DNA of 64,000 nt from Martelella endophytica (GTDB lineage Bacteria; Pseudomonadota; Alphaproteobacteria; Rhizobiales; Rhizobiaceae): assembly GCF_000960975.1 (NCBI RefSeq), contig NZ_CP010803.1, positions 4,743,818 through 4,807,817 of the forward strand, written 5' to 3'. The notes under the pieces were generated by a model, which saw nothing but the letters and a program-made list of their open reading frames with translations, did no database searches and had not been told where the DNA came from. Below, in pieces: positions 1 through 9,384 of the stretch; the first letter of the stretch is position 1; every line of letters begins with the position of its first letter. The position numbers and the translations under genes were made by a program.

Positions 1-771
1 TTCCGCTGGCCGCTACTCGGCCGCCGCAAGTTCATCGGCATCGACAATTATGCTGAGCTTCTCGGCGATAGCCAGCTCTGGCAGTCTTTCGGTTTCACCC
101 TGCTCTATACGGTGCTGGTCACCACTGCGATCATGGCCGTTGCCCTGCCGCTGGCGCTGCTGGTCGACCGGCCGCTGCGCAGCGTCGGCTTCTTCCGCAC
201 GGTGTTCTTCATGCCGGTGGTCATCGGCTTCGGCGCGGCCTCGACGCTGTGGCTCTGGCTGCTCAATCCCGACAGCGGCGTATTCGCGCGACTTCTGACC
301 GGGCTTGGGCTTTTCGATCACGCGCCGCGACCGCTCGAAAGCTTCTGGCCTGCGCTTGCCGTCATCATCCTGATGGTGGTCTGGAAAACCGCCGGTTTCA
401 CCATGGTCATTCTGCTCACCGGCCTGCAGAGCATCCCCAATGATGTGATCGAGGCCGCCCGGATCGATGGCGCGAGCCCCTTCAGCCGCTTCCGCCGCAT
501 CACCCTGCCGCTGATGCGCAATTCCGTACTCCTGGCGCTGATCCTCAACGTCACCTCCTCCATGCTCGCCTTCGACCAATTCTTCATCATCACCCAGGGC
601 GGACCAAACAACAGCACGATCTCGGCCGTGTTCACCATCTATCTCGCCTCATTCTCGTCCTATCGGTTGGGCTACGGCTCCGCCCTTTCCTTCGCCCTCC
701 TGGTCGTGCTCGTTGCCATCAGCTCGATCCAGCTTTCCTTCATGCGCCAGCGACCGGAGGACGGACGATGA
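1..771 (+). CDS. Sugar ABC transporter permease (MalF/UgpA type), 5' end outside window
   Basis: Inner-membrane permease of a carbohydrate ABC importer (binding-protein-dependent permease family, MalF/UgpA branch). The reading frame is open from base 1, so the start lies upstream; 256 residues are visible. Several hydrophobic membrane segments are evident, and the EAA loop that docks on the ATPase is seen as EAARIDGASPFSRF followed by RRITLPLM. The stop overlaps the next permease start by 4 bases (768-771), which indicates translational coupling. The operon continues with a second permease, a GH127 glycosidase and an ATPase, so the substrate is probably an arabinose-containing oligosaccharide; that is inference from the glycosidase. 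The binding protein is presumably upstream of the window. Confidence 0.93.
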   Translation, partial: FRWPLLGRRKFIGIDNYAELLGDSQLWQSFGFTLLYTVLVTTAIMAVALPLALLVDRPLRSVGFFRTVFFMPVVIGFGAASTLWLWLLNPDSGVFARLLTGLGLFDHAPRPLESFWPALAVIILMVVWKTAGFTMVILLTGLQSIPNDVIEAARIDGASPFSRFRRITLPLMRNSVLLALILNVTSSMLAFDQFFIITQGGPNNSTISAVFTIYLASFSSYRLGYGSALSFALLVVLVAISSIQLSFMRQRPEDGR

Positions 772-1640
772 AAGTCAGAGACCTGTTCATGGAAGCCGAC
801 GAAGGCTACGGCGCCGTTGCCGGCCGTCTCCTCCTGCTCCTGGCAATGATCATTCTGGCTGTGTTCTTCCTGATGCCGATCGTCTGGTCGTTCGCCAATT
901 CGTTCAAGCCGGCGGCCGAGGCACTGGCCCATCCGGTGGCACTGTTTTCGAAGGCGTTTTCGCTGGAAAACTACCGCCGTCTCGAAAATGTCGGCGCCGG
1001 CTGGTATGTCTATGCCACCAATTCCGTGCTGATCGCGCTCGGCACCATCGCCTTCACCGTCGCGGTCGCGGTGCCTGCCGGTTACGGCTTCTCCAAGTTC
1101 CGCTTTCCCGGCCAGACCGCGATCTTCGTCCTCGTCATGGCGACGATGATGATCCCGTTCCAGTCGATCCTGACGCCGCTGTTCCTGATCCTGAAATTCC
1201 TGCACCTGCAGAACAGCCTTCTGGGGCTGGTGCTGATCTACACCACGTTTCAGCTCCCCTTCTCGATCTTCATGATGCGCAATGCCTTCGATGCGATCCC
1301 GAAGGCGCTGGTGGAGGCGGCGCGCATCGATGGCGCGTCACAATGGACGCTGGTGCGGCGCATCCTGATGCCACTGGCGCTGCCCGGCGTCGCCACCGTC
1401 GTGATGTTCGCCTTCCTCAATTCCTGGAACGAGTTCCTGGCGGCGCTGATCTTCCTGTCGGACCAGAACAAGTTCACCCTGCCGATCATGCTGGTGAACG
1501 TCTCATCCGGCATTTACGGCATCATCGACTGGGGCGCGCTCCAGGCCGGCATTTCGCTCACCATGATCCCCTGCATCGTGATGTTCCTGGCGCTGCAGCG
1601 CTACTATGTGCGCGGACTGACCGCCGGGGCCGTCAAATGA
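768..1640 (+). CDS. Sugar ABC transporter permease (MalG type)
   Basis: Second inner-membrane permease of the same carbohydrate importer, 290 residues, the usual length for MalG/UgpE proteins. The first membrane segment is at about residues 20-45. The EAA motif is seen as EAARIDGASQWTLVRRI in the C-terminal third, followed by the typical LPGVATV and FLNSWNEF stretches. It starts with ATG inside the stop of the preceding permease and its own stop lies 23 bases before the chosen start of the glycosidase gene. It should pair with the permease at 1-771 and the ATPase at 3617-4717. Confidence 0.94.
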   Translation: MKVRDLFMEADEGYGAVAGRLLLLLAMIILAVFFLMPIVWSFANSFKPAAEALAHPVALFSKAFSLENYRRLENVGAGWYVYATNSVLIALGTIAFTVAVAVPAGYGFSKFRFPGQTAIFVLVMATMMIPFQSILTPLFLILKFLHLQNSLLGLVLIYTTFQLPFSIFMMRNAFDAIPKALVEAARIDGASQWTLVRRILMPLALPGVATVVMFAFLNSWNEFLAALIFLSDQNKFTLPIMLVNVSSGIYGIIDWGALQAGISLTMIPCIVMFLALQRYYVRGLTAGAVK

Positions 1641-1663
1641 ATAATGCTTCCCAAGGAGTTTCC

Positions 1664-3607
1664 ATGTCATCGTCCGCGTCGGAAAAGGCGGTTCCCGCGT
1701 CTGCGCACAGTTTTGAACGTTATGTGCCTGTCGATCACACCCGGGTCGCCTTTGATGGCGGCTTCTGGAAGAGCTGGCAGCAGACCGTCCGCGACGTCAC
1801 CATTCCCACCCAGCACCAGCGGTTGGAAGAAGAAGGCTTTCTCGAGGTTCTGGATTTCGACAGCCCGCCCGGCCCGCTAGCCAGGCCGATCCAGCCGAGC
1901 GGATTGTCGATGCAGCATTTCTTCGATTCCGATTTCGGCAAGTGGATCGAGGCGGCAAGCTATACGCTGAAGAACCATCCGAACCCGGATATCGAGGCGA
2001 AGATCGACGCCATCGTCGAAAAGCTCGAACACGGTCAGATGGAAGACGGCTATCTAAACAGCTGGTTCATCCGCCGCGAGCCGGAAAAGCGCTGGACCAA
2101 CCTGCGCGATCTCCACGAGATGTATTCGATGGGCCACCTCCTTGAAGGGGCCGTCGCCTATTTCGAGGCGACCGGCAAGCGCCGCTTTCTCGACGTGATG
2201 ATCCGCGCCGTCGACCACATCATCGAAACCTTCGGCACCGAGCCCGGCAAGCTTCGCGGCTATGACGCGCATGAGGAAATCGAGCTGGCGCTGGTCAAGC
2301 TCTATCGAGTGACCGGCGATCCGCGCCACCTGAAGCTCGCGACATTCTTCGTCAATGAGCGCGGACAGATGCCCTCTTATTTCGATGAAGAAGCCCGCCG
2401 CCGCGGCGAGGACCCGGCCGACTACGTATTCGAGACCTATGCCTACAGCCAGGCCCACAAGCCCGTGCGCGAGCAGAACGAGGTCGTCGGCCATGCGGTT
2501 CGCGCCATGTATCTGCTCTCGGCGATGACCGATCTCGCATTTGAAAACGACGATCCGAGCCTGAAGGACGCCGCCGACCGGCTGTTTGCCGACCTCACCG
2601 GCCGCCAGCTCTATGTCACCGGCGGGCTCGGTCCGTCGGGCGCAAACGAAGGCTTCACCCGCGCCTTCGACCTGCCGAACGAGACCGCCTACGCCGAGAC
2701 CTGCGCGGCGGTTGCGCTCGGCTTCTGGTGTTCGCGCATGGCCGAGATCGACCTCGACGGCAAATATACCGATCAGCTGGAAACCGTTCTGTTCAACGGC
2801 GCGCTGTCCGGCATTGCCCGCGACGGCGAGCATTATTTCTATGAGAACGTATTGGAGAGCCACGGCGAGAACCGGCGGTGGAAATGGCACTACTGCCCCT
2901 GCTGCCCGACCAATATCGCCCGGTTCATCACCTCGCTCGGCCGGTATTTTTACACCACGAAGGGCAAGGAGATCGCGGTGCATCTCTACGGCGCCAACAG
3001 CGCCGAACTCGACGTCGACGGGACGTTCGTACGCCTGCGTCAGGAGACGGCCTATCCGTGGGACGGCGATATCCGCATTACGCTCGGCCTGTTTCAGCCG
3101 ACCGACCTCACGCTGAAACTGCGCATTCCCGGATGGTGCAGGAACGCGCGGGCAACGCTCGATGGCCGCGATATTCCGCTCGCTCCGGTGAACGGCTATG
3201 CCGAGATCAGCGGCAGGTTTGAAGACGGCGTCGAACTGCGCCTGCACTTCGACATGCCGGTGGAGCGGCTCTATGCCCATCCGGCCGTCGGCGAAGATGC
3301 CGGGCGGGTGGCGCTGCGCCGCGGCCCGGTGGTCTACTGCGTCGAGGAAGCCGATATCGGCATCGAGCCGCAACGCCTGCGCATTGCGCCCGATGCCCGC
3401 CTAGAACCACGCTATGATGCCGATCTCCTTGGCGGCGCGGTGGTGCTGGAGGGCGAAGGCTTCGAGGCGGCAACGGACGGTTTTGAAGGCGGGCTTTACC
3501 GCACCGCGCCCCCTCCCCTCAAACCGCGGCCGTTCCGAGCCATTCCCTATCACCTCTGGGCCAATCGGGACGCAGGCGCCATGCAGGTCTGGCTGGCGGA
3601 AAAATAG
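1664..3607 (+). CDS. Glycoside hydrolase family 127 protein, probable beta-L-arabinofuranosidase
   Basis: Probable cytoplasmic exo-glycosidase removing beta-L-arabinofuranosyl units from imported oligosaccharides; 647 residues, near the usual GH127 length. The family's zinc-thiolate site (Glu, Cys, Cys, Cys in the Bifidobacterium enzyme HypBA1, one Cys being the nucleophile) appears intact: ETCAAVALGFW supplies Glu and Cys and HYCPCCPTN supplies the Cys pair. There is no signal peptide, consistent with action after uptake. Start 1664 is chosen because AAGGAG lies five bases upstream; an in-frame ATG at 1637, overlapping the permease stop, is the alternative. Family membership is firm; the exact linkage hydrolysed is not settled, since GH127 includes other activities. 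Confidence 0.92.
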   Translation: MSSSASEKAVPASAHSFERYVPVDHTRVAFDGGFWKSWQQTVRDVTIPTQHQRLEEEGFLEVLDFDSPPGPLARPIQPSGLSMQHFFDSDFGKWIEAASYTLKNHPNPDIEAKIDAIVEKLEHGQMEDGYLNSWFIRREPEKRWTNLRDLHEMYSMGHLLEGAVAYFEATGKRRFLDVMIRAVDHIIETFGTEPGKLRGYDAHEEIELALVKLYRVTGDPRHLKLATFFVNERGQMPSYFDEEARRRGEDPADYVFETYAYSQAHKPVREQNEVVGHAVRAMYLLSAMTDLAFENDDPSLKDAADRLFADLTGRQLYVTGGLGPSGANEGFTRAFDLPNETAYAETCAAVALGFWCSRMAEIDLDGKYTDQLETVLFNGALSGIARDGEHYFYENVLESHGENRRWKWHYCPCCPTNIARFITSLGRYFYTTKGKEIAVHLYGANSAELDVDGTFVRLRQETAYPWDGDIRITLGLFQPTDLTLKLRIPGWCRNARATLDGRDIPLAPVNGYAEISGRFEDGVELRLHFDMPVERLYAHPAVGEDAGRVALRRGPVVYCVEEADIGIEPQRLRIAPDARLEPRYDADLLGGAVVLEGEGFEAATDGFEGGLYRTAPPPLKPRPFRAIPYHLWANRDAGAMQVWLAEK

Positions 3608-3616
3608 GAGAAGGAC

Positions 3617-4717
3617 ATGGCAAGGCTGACACTGAAGAATGTGGTCAAGTCCTACGGCATCTACGAGGCCGTCAGGGGCATCAACCTCGACATCGAGGAC
3701 CAGGAATTCGTGGTCTTCGTCGGCCCCTCGGGCTGCGGAAAATCGACGACGTTGAGGATGATCGCCGGTCTCGAGCATATTTCCGGCGGCCAGATCATCA
3801 TCGGCGACCAGGTCGTCAACCGCCTCGGCCCCGGCAAGCGCGATATCGCCATGGTGTTCCAGAACTACGCGCTCTATCCGCATATGAGCGTGCGCGAGAA
3901 CATCGCCTTCTGCCTCGAGCAGCAGCGGCTGCCGAAGGCCGAGATCGAAAAGCGCATCACCGAGGCGACCAATACGCTGCGGATCTCGGAACTGCTGGAA
4001 CGCCGCCCCGGCGCGCTTTCCGGCGGCCAGCGCCAGCGCGTTGCCATGGGACGCGCCATCGTGCGCGATCCGAAGGTCTTCCTGTTCGACGAGCCTTTGT
4101 CGAACCTCGACGCCAAGCTCAGGGTCAGCATGCGCACGGAAATCAAGCGCCTGCACCAGTTGCTGCCGACGACGACCGTCTACGTCACCCACGATCAGGT
4201 GGAGGCCATGACCATGGCTGACCGCGTGGTGGTGATGAACCAGGGGCTGGTCGAGCAGATGGGCGCGCCGCAGGAGCTCTATTCGCGGCCGGCCAGCAAG
4301 TTCGTCGCCGGTTTCATCGGCTCGCCGTCGATGAACTTCCTGCCGGTGACGCTCGAGGAGACGGAGGGCAGGCTTTACCTGGTCTTCCAGGACGGCAACC
4401 GCATGCCCGTACCAGCCGAGAAGGCCGCACAATTCAGTGCCCATGCCGGCCGCGGCGCCACCTTCGGCATCCGCCCCGAAGCTATCACGCTGAGGCAGGA
4501 GCGCAGCGGCTTCGCCCCCTTCGACGCCGAAATCGACCTGGTCGAACCGCTCGGAGCCACCACCATGGCCTATTTCAGCATCGCCGGCGAGGAAATCTGC
4601 GCCAGCGTCGAGCCCGACGACAGCCTGCGTGCGGGCACGACCGTGCCGCTTTCATTCGACTTGAACCGCATGCATCTGTTCGATCTCGAAACCGAACAGA
4701 CGCTCGCCACCCACTGA
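3617..4717 (+). CDS. Sugar ABC transporter ATP-binding protein (MalK/UgpC type)
   Basis: ATPase subunit energising the sugar importer encoded upstream; 366 residues. Walker [10 protein letters not shown] is at about residue 37-45, the signature [14 protein letters not shown] precedes Walker [16 protein letters not shown], and the switch histidine is in [17 protein letters not shown]-terminal regulatory beta domain (TOBE/MalK-like, residues about 240-366) is present. It starts 9 bases after the glycosidase stop with GGAGAAGG as ribosome binding site and is the last gene of the operon: a GC hairpin follows. UgpC/MsmK-type ATPases can serve several importers, so exclusive pairing with these permeases is inferred from position. 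Confidence 0.95.
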   Translation: MARLTLKNVVKSYGIYEAVRGINLDIEDQEFVVFVGPSGCGKSTTLRMIAGLEHISGGQIIIGDQVVNRLGPGKRDIAMVFQNYALYPHMSVRENIAFCLEQQRLPKAEIEKRITEATNTLRISELLERRPGALSGGQRQRVAMGRAIVRDPKVFLFDEPLSNLDAKLRVSMRTEIKRLHQLLPTTTVYVTHDQVEAMTMADRVVVMNQGLVEQMGAPQELYSRPASKFVAGFIGSPSMNFLPVTLEETEGRLYLVFQDGNRMPVPAEKAAQFSAHAGRGATFGIRPEAITLRQERSGFAPFDAEIDLVEPLGATTMAYFSIAGEEICASVEPDDSLRAGTTVPLSFDLNRMHLFDLETEQTLATH

Positions 4718-4723
4718 AGCGGA

Positions 4724-4748
4724 CGGCCCGCCAACAGGAACCGGGCCG
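4724..4748 (+). terminator. GC-rich hairpin after the arabinoside ABC operon
   Basis: Seven bases (CGGCCCG) pair with CGGGCCG across an 11-base loop, starting 7 bases after the ATPase stop. There is no T-run, so this may be a weak or Rho-assisted terminator or an mRNA-end stabiliser. The rest of the 344-base gap to sitA shows no gene. Confidence 0.45.
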
Positions 4749-4984
4749 CCGGCAGGCGTGCGGCGCTGTCGGCCACGCGGGAGCCGACCTGGCCTTCGTC
4801 GGAAAGGCTGAAGGCGCCCTCATTGCCGGTCTCGGGGCATATACCCGAATCCAGTTCCAGCCCGGCGCTCACCGGCATGAGACATGTGGCCTGGTCAAAC
4901 GGTGCTTCGGCATCGTCAGCAAGCCCCGCCGACACAAGTCAGTCGAGAAAACAGCCAGCACGAAAATTCTGGACCATCCTTATT

Positions 4985-5003
4985 GCAAGTCATTCTCATT
5001 TAC
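4985..5003 (-). promoter_or_regulatory. Possible Fur/Mur box upstream of sitA
   Basis: Read on the minus strand, these 19 bases (GTAAATGAGAATGACTTGC) match the classical Fur box in 12 of 19 positions. The site lies 59 bases before the sitA start, where a metal-responsive repressor would act. A Fur-family gene is encoded just after sitABCD and in rhizobia Mur represses sit genes with manganese; that is family knowledge. The match is modest. Confidence 0.4.
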
Positions 5004-5061
5004 ATTAGCTTCAAGCGAATAGATCAGCGCTTCCAAGACGCATCTGCAGCAGGAGAGAGGA

Positions 5062-5982
5062 ATGCTTGATACAACGCGGCGGTCATTGCTGACGGCCATG
5101 ACAGCTTTCGCGGTCACCGCTGCAACAGTCGTGCTGCCGGCGGCAGCGGCCGAGGACGGCAAGTTCAAGGCTGTGACGACCTTTACCGTGATCGCCGATA
5201 TCGCACAGAACGTTGCCGGCGATGCCGCTATCGTGGAGTCGATCACCAAGCCAGGCGCCGAGATTCACAATTACGCGCCGACGCCGCGCGATATCATCGG
5301 CGCACAGGGGGCCGACCTTATACTGTGGAACGGGCTCAATCTGGAGCTCTGGTTCGAAAAGTTCTTCCAGAATCTCGATGATGTGCCGAGCGTCGTGGTT
5401 TCGGACGGGATTGAGCCAATGAGTATTGCTGACGGCCCCTATGAAGGAAAACCCAACCCTCATGCCTGGATGTCGCCGACCTCTGCCCTGATCTATGTCG
5501 ACAATATCCGCGATGCCTTCATGGAATATGATCCGGACAATGCCGAGGCCTATGCCGCCAATGCCGAGGCCTACAAGGAAAAGATCCGAGCGGTCGTCGA
5601 TCCGATCCAGGCGGAGATCGACACCGTGCCGGAAGAAAAACGCTGGCTGGTCTCCAGCGAGGGTGCTTTCTCCTATCTCGCTCGCGATTTCGGCCTGAAG
5701 GAGCTTTATCTGTGGCCGATCAACGCCGACCAGCAGGGCACGCCGCAGCAGGTGCGCCATGTCATCGATGCCGTGCGCGAGAACGATATCCCGGTGGTCT
5801 TTTCCGAAAGCACGATCTCGCCGGCGCCGGCACAGCAGGTCGCCCGCGAGACCGGCGCCGAATATGGCGGCGTGCTCTATGTCGATTCCCTGAGCGACCC
5901 GGATGGCGAAGTGCCGACCTATATCGATCTTCTGAAAGTGACGTCGGACCGGATCGCAAAGGGGCTTTCGAGCAATTCGTAA
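5062..5982 (+). CDS. sitA: Manganese/iron ABC transporter periplasmic binding protein SitA
   Basis: Periplasmic metal-binding protein of the cluster 9 (TroA/ZnuA/SitA) family, 306 residues. The N-terminus carries a signal peptide (residues 1 to about 29, ending in AAAAE). Metal ligands expected for the family are visible: His in GAEIHNYAPTPRDI, His in KPNPHAWMSP, Glu in SSEGAFSYLARD and Asp near VDSLSDPDG. There is no His-rich loop as in ZnuA, which favours manganese or iron over zinc. The ATG at 5062 follows AGGAGAGAGG. It heads sitABCD, with a possible Fur/Mur box upstream. Confidence 0.93.
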   Translation: MLDTTRRSLLTAMTAFAVTAATVVLPAAAAEDGKFKAVTTFTVIADIAQNVAGDAAIVESITKPGAEIHNYAPTPRDIIGAQGADLILWNGLNLELWFEKFFQNLDDVPSVVVSDGIEPMSIADGPYEGKPNPHAWMSPTSALIYVDNIRDAFMEYDPDNAEAYAANAEAYKEKIRAVVDPIQAEIDTVPEEKRWLVSSEGAFSYLARDFGLKELYLWPINADQQGTPQQVRHVIDAVRENDIPVVFSESTISPAPAQQVARETGAEYGGVLYVDSLSDPDGEVPTYIDLLKVTSDRIAKGLSSNS

Positions 5983-6100
5983 TCGATGGGGCAATCGGGC
6001 CGCGCGATGGCTTTCTACAAGCTCCTGCCCCAGCCTTGATACCAATCGCAGTCCCGCGCCCGGGCTGCCGAGAATTTCAACCCCGAAGGTGTTGCCGGAC

Positions 6101-7006
6101 ATGAAACAATATGCGGACAGGCGCCCTGATCAGGCAGAGCAGAGTGCCGGAACCGGCATCGCCGTCCGCGATGCGACCGTGACCTATCGAAACGGGCTGA
6201 CGGCGCTTCGGGATGCCAGTTTCACCATCCCCGCGGGCTCCATTGCCGCCCTTGTCGGCGTCAATGGCGCGGGCAAGTCCACCATCTTCAAGGCGATCAT
6301 GGGCTTCGTTCGGCTGGCGAGGGGCGATATTTCCGTGCTCGGCATGCCGGTCAACGCGGCGCTGAAGAAAAACCTCGTTGCCTATGTGCCGCAGGCCGAA
6401 GAGGTCGACTGGAACTTTCCGGTTCTGGTCGAGGACGTGGTGATGATGGGACGGTATGGCCATATGGGCCCGCTCCGTCGGGCCAAGAAGGCCGATCACG
6501 AGGCCGTCGACAAGGCCCTTGCCCGCGTCAACATGAGCGAATACCGCCACCGCCAGATCGGCGAACTTTCCGGCGGCCAGAAGAAGCGCGTGTTTCTGGC
6601 GCGCGCGCTGGCGCAGGATGGCTGGGTCATTCTGCTCGACGAACCCTTCACCGGCGTCGATGTGAAGACCGAAGACCAGATCATCGCGCTCTTGCGAGAC
6701 CTGCGCGATGAAGGTCGGGTCATGCTGGTTTCGACCCACAATCTCGGCTCCGTGCCGGAATTCTGCGACCAGACGGTGCTGGTCAAGGGCACGGTGCTGG
6801 CCTATGGCCCGACGGAAGAGACCTTCACCGAGGCCAATCTCACTCAGGCGTTCGGCGGCGTGCTCCGACACTTCATGCTGAACGGCGCACGGCAGGACCA
6901 CCCCAACCCTGTCGGCATCTTCTCCGATGACGAGCGCCCGCTGATCTTTCGCGACGGCGTGGCCCAGAAGCGGGACGAGGACGAGACGGCGGAGGGCGAG
7001 CGCTGA
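6101..7006 (+). CDS. sitB: Manganese/iron ABC transporter ATP-binding protein SitB
   Basis: ATPase of the SitABCD importer, 301 residues from the ATG at 6101; an in-frame GTG at 6089 would add four residues. Walker A is GVNGAGKST, the signature LSGGQKKRVFLARA, Walker B VILLDEPFTGVD and the H-loop STHNLG. A C-terminal extension of about 60 residues follows the ATPase core. It lies 118 bases after sitA, a gap in which I see no gene or clear hairpin, and its TGA shares one base with the sitC ATG (TGATG at 7004-7008). Confidence 0.94.
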   Translation: MKQYADRRPDQAEQSAGTGIAVRDATVTYRNGLTALRDASFTIPAGSIAALVGVNGAGKSTIFKAIMGFVRLARGDISVLGMPVNAALKKNLVAYVPQAEEVDWNFPVLVEDVVMMGRYGHMGPLRRAKKADHEAVDKALARVNMSEYRHRQIGELSGGQKKRVFLARALAQDGWVILLDEPFTGVDVKTEDQIIALLRDLRDEGRVMLVSTHNLGSVPEFCDQTVLVKGTVLAYGPTEETFTEANLTQAFGGVLRHFMLNGARQDHPNPVGIFSDDERPLIFRDGVAQKRDEDETAEGER

Positions 7007-7863
7007 TGGCGATCCTCTTCGAGCCCTTCAGCTACGCCTATATGACCAATGCCATGTGGGTTTCGGCCCTTGTCGGCGGGGTCTGCGCCTTTCTCTCCTG
7101 TTTCCTGATGCTGAAAGGCTGGTCGCTGATCGGCGATGCGCTTTCGCATTCGATCGTGCCGGGTGTTGCAGGCGCCTTCATGCTCGGACTGCCCTTTTCC
7201 ATCGGCGCGTTCTTCTCCGGCGGGTTGGCGGCGGCGGCGATGCTGTTCCTCAACCAGCGCACCAAGCTGAAGGAAGACGCGATCATCGGACTGATCTTCT
7301 CCTCCTTCTTCGGTCTCGGCCTGTTCATGGCGTCGATCTCGCCGACATCGGTCAATATCCAGACCATCGTGCTCGGCAATATTCTGGCGATCACGCCGGA
7401 AGACACGTTGCAGCTCGCCATTATCGGCTTCGTGTCGCTGGCAATCCTTCTCGTCAAATGGAAGGACATGATGGTCACCTTCTTTGACGAGAACCATGCC
7501 CGCTCCATTGGTCTCAGACCGGGGCTGCTGAAGGCGATCTTCTTCACGCTTCTCGCCGCCTCGACCGTGGCGGCGCTTCAGACTGTCGGTGCGTTTCTGG
7601 TGATCTGCATGGTCGTCACCCCCGGAGCCACGGCCTATATGCTGACCGACCGTTTCCCGCGGCTTCTGGTCCTCGCCGTCATCATCGGCACGCTGACCAG
7701 CTTCTTCGGCGCCTATGCCAGCTATTTCCTTGATGGCGCGACCGGCGGCATCATCGTCGTGCTGCAAACGGTGATCTTCCTGGCCGCCTTCTTGCTTGCG
7801 CCCAAACATGGCCTGCGCGCGGCCCGCGCCCGCGCCAGACAGGCGCTGGAGGCGGGCCAATGA
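7006..7863 (+). CDS. sitC: Manganese/iron ABC transporter permease SitC
   Basis: Inner-membrane permease of the ABC-3 family, 285 residues with about eight hydrophobic segments. Family-typical stretches include SLIGDALSHSIVPG near residue 40 and the cytoplasmic coupling region with FDENHARSIGL. It overlaps both neighbours: its ATG overlaps the sitB stop and its end overlaps the sitD start by four bases. SitC and SitD normally form the heterodimeric channel. Confidence 0.94.
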   Translation: MAILFEPFSYAYMTNAMWVSALVGGVCAFLSCFLMLKGWSLIGDALSHSIVPGVAGAFMLGLPFSIGAFFSGGLAAAAMLFLNQRTKLKEDAIIGLIFSSFFGLGLFMASISPTSVNIQTIVLGNILAITPEDTLQLAIIGFVSLAILLVKWKDMMVTFFDENHARSIGLRPGLLKAIFFTLLAASTVAALQTVGAFLVICMVVTPGATAYMLTDRFPRLLVLAVIIGTLTSFFGAYASYFLDGATGGIIVVLQTVIFLAAFLLAPKHGLRAARARARQALEAGQ

Positions 7864-8708
7864 CACTGATCGACACGCTTCTCATGCCGTTCCAGTTCGA
7901 ATTCATGATCCGCGCCCTGATCATCTCCACCGTGGTCGCCATTCCCATGGCTTTGCTCTCCTGTTTTCTGGTGCTGAAGGGCTGGTCGCTGATGGGCGAT
8001 GCGATCTCGCACGCCGTCTTTCCCGGCGTCGTCCTCGCCTACATCATCGGCTTCCCCTATGCGATCGGGGCATTTGCGGCGGGCATGATCTGCGCGCTTC
8101 TGACTGGCTATCTGACCGAGAACAGCCGCATCAAGCAGGACACGGTGATGGGCATCGTCTTTGCCGGCATGTTCGGCCTCGGCCTTGTCATGTATGTGAA
8201 GATCCAGTCCTCGGTCCATCTCGACCATATTCTCTTCGGTGACATGCTTGGCGTTTCATGGGGAGACATCGCCGAAACGGCTGCGATCTCAGCGCTTGTG
8301 GCCGCCGTGCTTGACATCAAGTGGAAGGATTTTCTGCTGCATGCCTTCGACCCCGCACAGGCCCGCGCCGTCGGCCTTCGCGTAAACCTGCTGCACTACG
8401 GCCTGCTCTGCATGATCTCGCTGACCGTGGTTGCGGCACTGAAGGCCGTCGGCATCATTCTGGCGATCTCGATGATGATCGCGCCCGGCGCCATTGCCTT
8501 CCTGCTGACGCGGAACTTTTCGGCTATGCTGATCCTCTCGGTCATCATCGCGGTCGTCTCGTCCTTCCTCGGCATCTACCTGTCGTTCTTCATCGACAGT
8601 TCGCCCGCCCCGACGATCGTGCTTCTGCTCTCAGCAGTCTTCGTCGCTGTCTTCCTCTATTCCACGCAGAAGACGGCGCGCGTCGAAAGCAGGCAGACGA
8701 GCGAATGA
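7860..8708 (+). CDS. sitD: Manganese/iron ABC transporter permease SitD
   Basis: Second ABC-3 permease of the metal importer, 282 residues, clearly paralogous to the preceding SitC (compare SLMGDAISHAVFPG with SLIGDALSHSIVPG, and FDPAQARAVGL with FDENHARSIGL). About eight membrane segments are present. The ATG is embedded in the sitC stop (ATGA). The operon then has a gap of 109 bases before the regulator gene. Confidence 0.94.
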   Translation: MTLIDTLLMPFQFEFMIRALIISTVVAIPMALLSCFLVLKGWSLMGDAISHAVFPGVVLAYIIGFPYAIGAFAAGMICALLTGYLTENSRIKQDTVMGIVFAGMFGLGLVMYVKIQSSVHLDHILFGDMLGVSWGDIAETAAISALVAAVLDIKWKDFLLHAFDPAQARAVGLRVNLLHYGLLCMISLTVVAALKAVGIILAISMMIAPGAIAFLLTRNFSAMLILSVIIAVVSSFLGIYLSFFIDSSPAPTIVLLLSAVFVAVFLYSTQKTARVESRQTSE

Positions 8709-8817
8709 TGACGGCAAGATTGCAATTGCGGCGCGACTGGCTTAGTTGCGAAAACTCACTTCATCGGCCGCACGCTTTCTCAATGGAGCAGATCGGCCGG
8801 CAGGAGGAGCATATCGC

Positions 8818-9219
8818 ATGGACATTGAAAGCCTTTGCGCCGAAAACGGCCTTCGCCTGACCAAGCCGCGCCGCGTCATATTGCAGGTCCTTTCCAGCAT
8901 GGAAGATCACCCCGACGCGCTGGAACTGCACCGGCGCGTGGCCGAGATCGATCCGGGCATTGCGCTGGCCACGATCTACCGCACGCTGAGACTGCTTGAG
9001 GAAAAGGGCATTCTGGAAAAGCACAAGTTCGGCGACGGCCCTGCCCGCTTCGAAAGCGCCGATCACCCGCACCACGACCACCTGATCGATGTCGATACCG
9101 GCGATGTGATCGAGTTTCGCTCAGACGAGATCGAGCGGCTCCAGGAAGAAATCGCGCGAAAACACGGCTTTTCCATCGTCAGCCACAAGCTCGAGATCTA
9201 CGTCAAGCGCCGCCAATAG
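8818..9219 (+). CDS. mur: Fur-family metalloregulator, Mur-like
   Basis: DNA-binding repressor of the Fur family, 133 residues. An N-terminal winged helix (residues about 1-80) includes LTKPRRVILQVL and ALATIYRTLRLLEEKGI. The dimerisation domain has the metal motif HPHHDHLIDVDTGDVIEF; the cysteines of the CxxC structural zinc site of E. coli Fur are absent, as is usual in alphaproteobacterial Fur/Mur proteins. It is not Irr, which has a different HHH region. The ATG at 8818 is chosen because AGGAGGAG lies eight bases upstream. GCAATTGC, a perfect 8-base palindrome, is at 8722-8729 in its leader and could be an autoregulatory site. Position after sitABCD supports manganese-responsive Mur. Confidence 0.85.
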   Translation: MDIESLCAENGLRLTKPRRVILQVLSSMEDHPDALELHRRVAEIDPGIALATIYRTLRLLEEKGILEKHKFGDGPARFESADHPHHDHLIDVDTGDVIEFRSDEIERLQEEIARKHGFSIVSHKLEIYVKRRQ

Positions 9220-9384
9220 GCTTCACTTCACTGGCGTTTTTCTCTCGGCCGGCATGGCTGATGTGGCGTATTTCATCCAGAGGGGCCGGCTGGAATTGTG
9301 TCTTTCGTCGAAAACCTGACGTTTCCGACCCAAGCTGCTGCAGCGCTCCCGCCAAAAAGCCCGCTTGACGCAGGAGGCCGGACG

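Noticed and set aside
713..1663. N-terminal extension of the GH127 frame back to 713
   Set aside because: The added sequence overlaps the whole upstream permease gene and reads as Arg/Pro-rich nonsense; AAGGAG before 1664 fixes the start.
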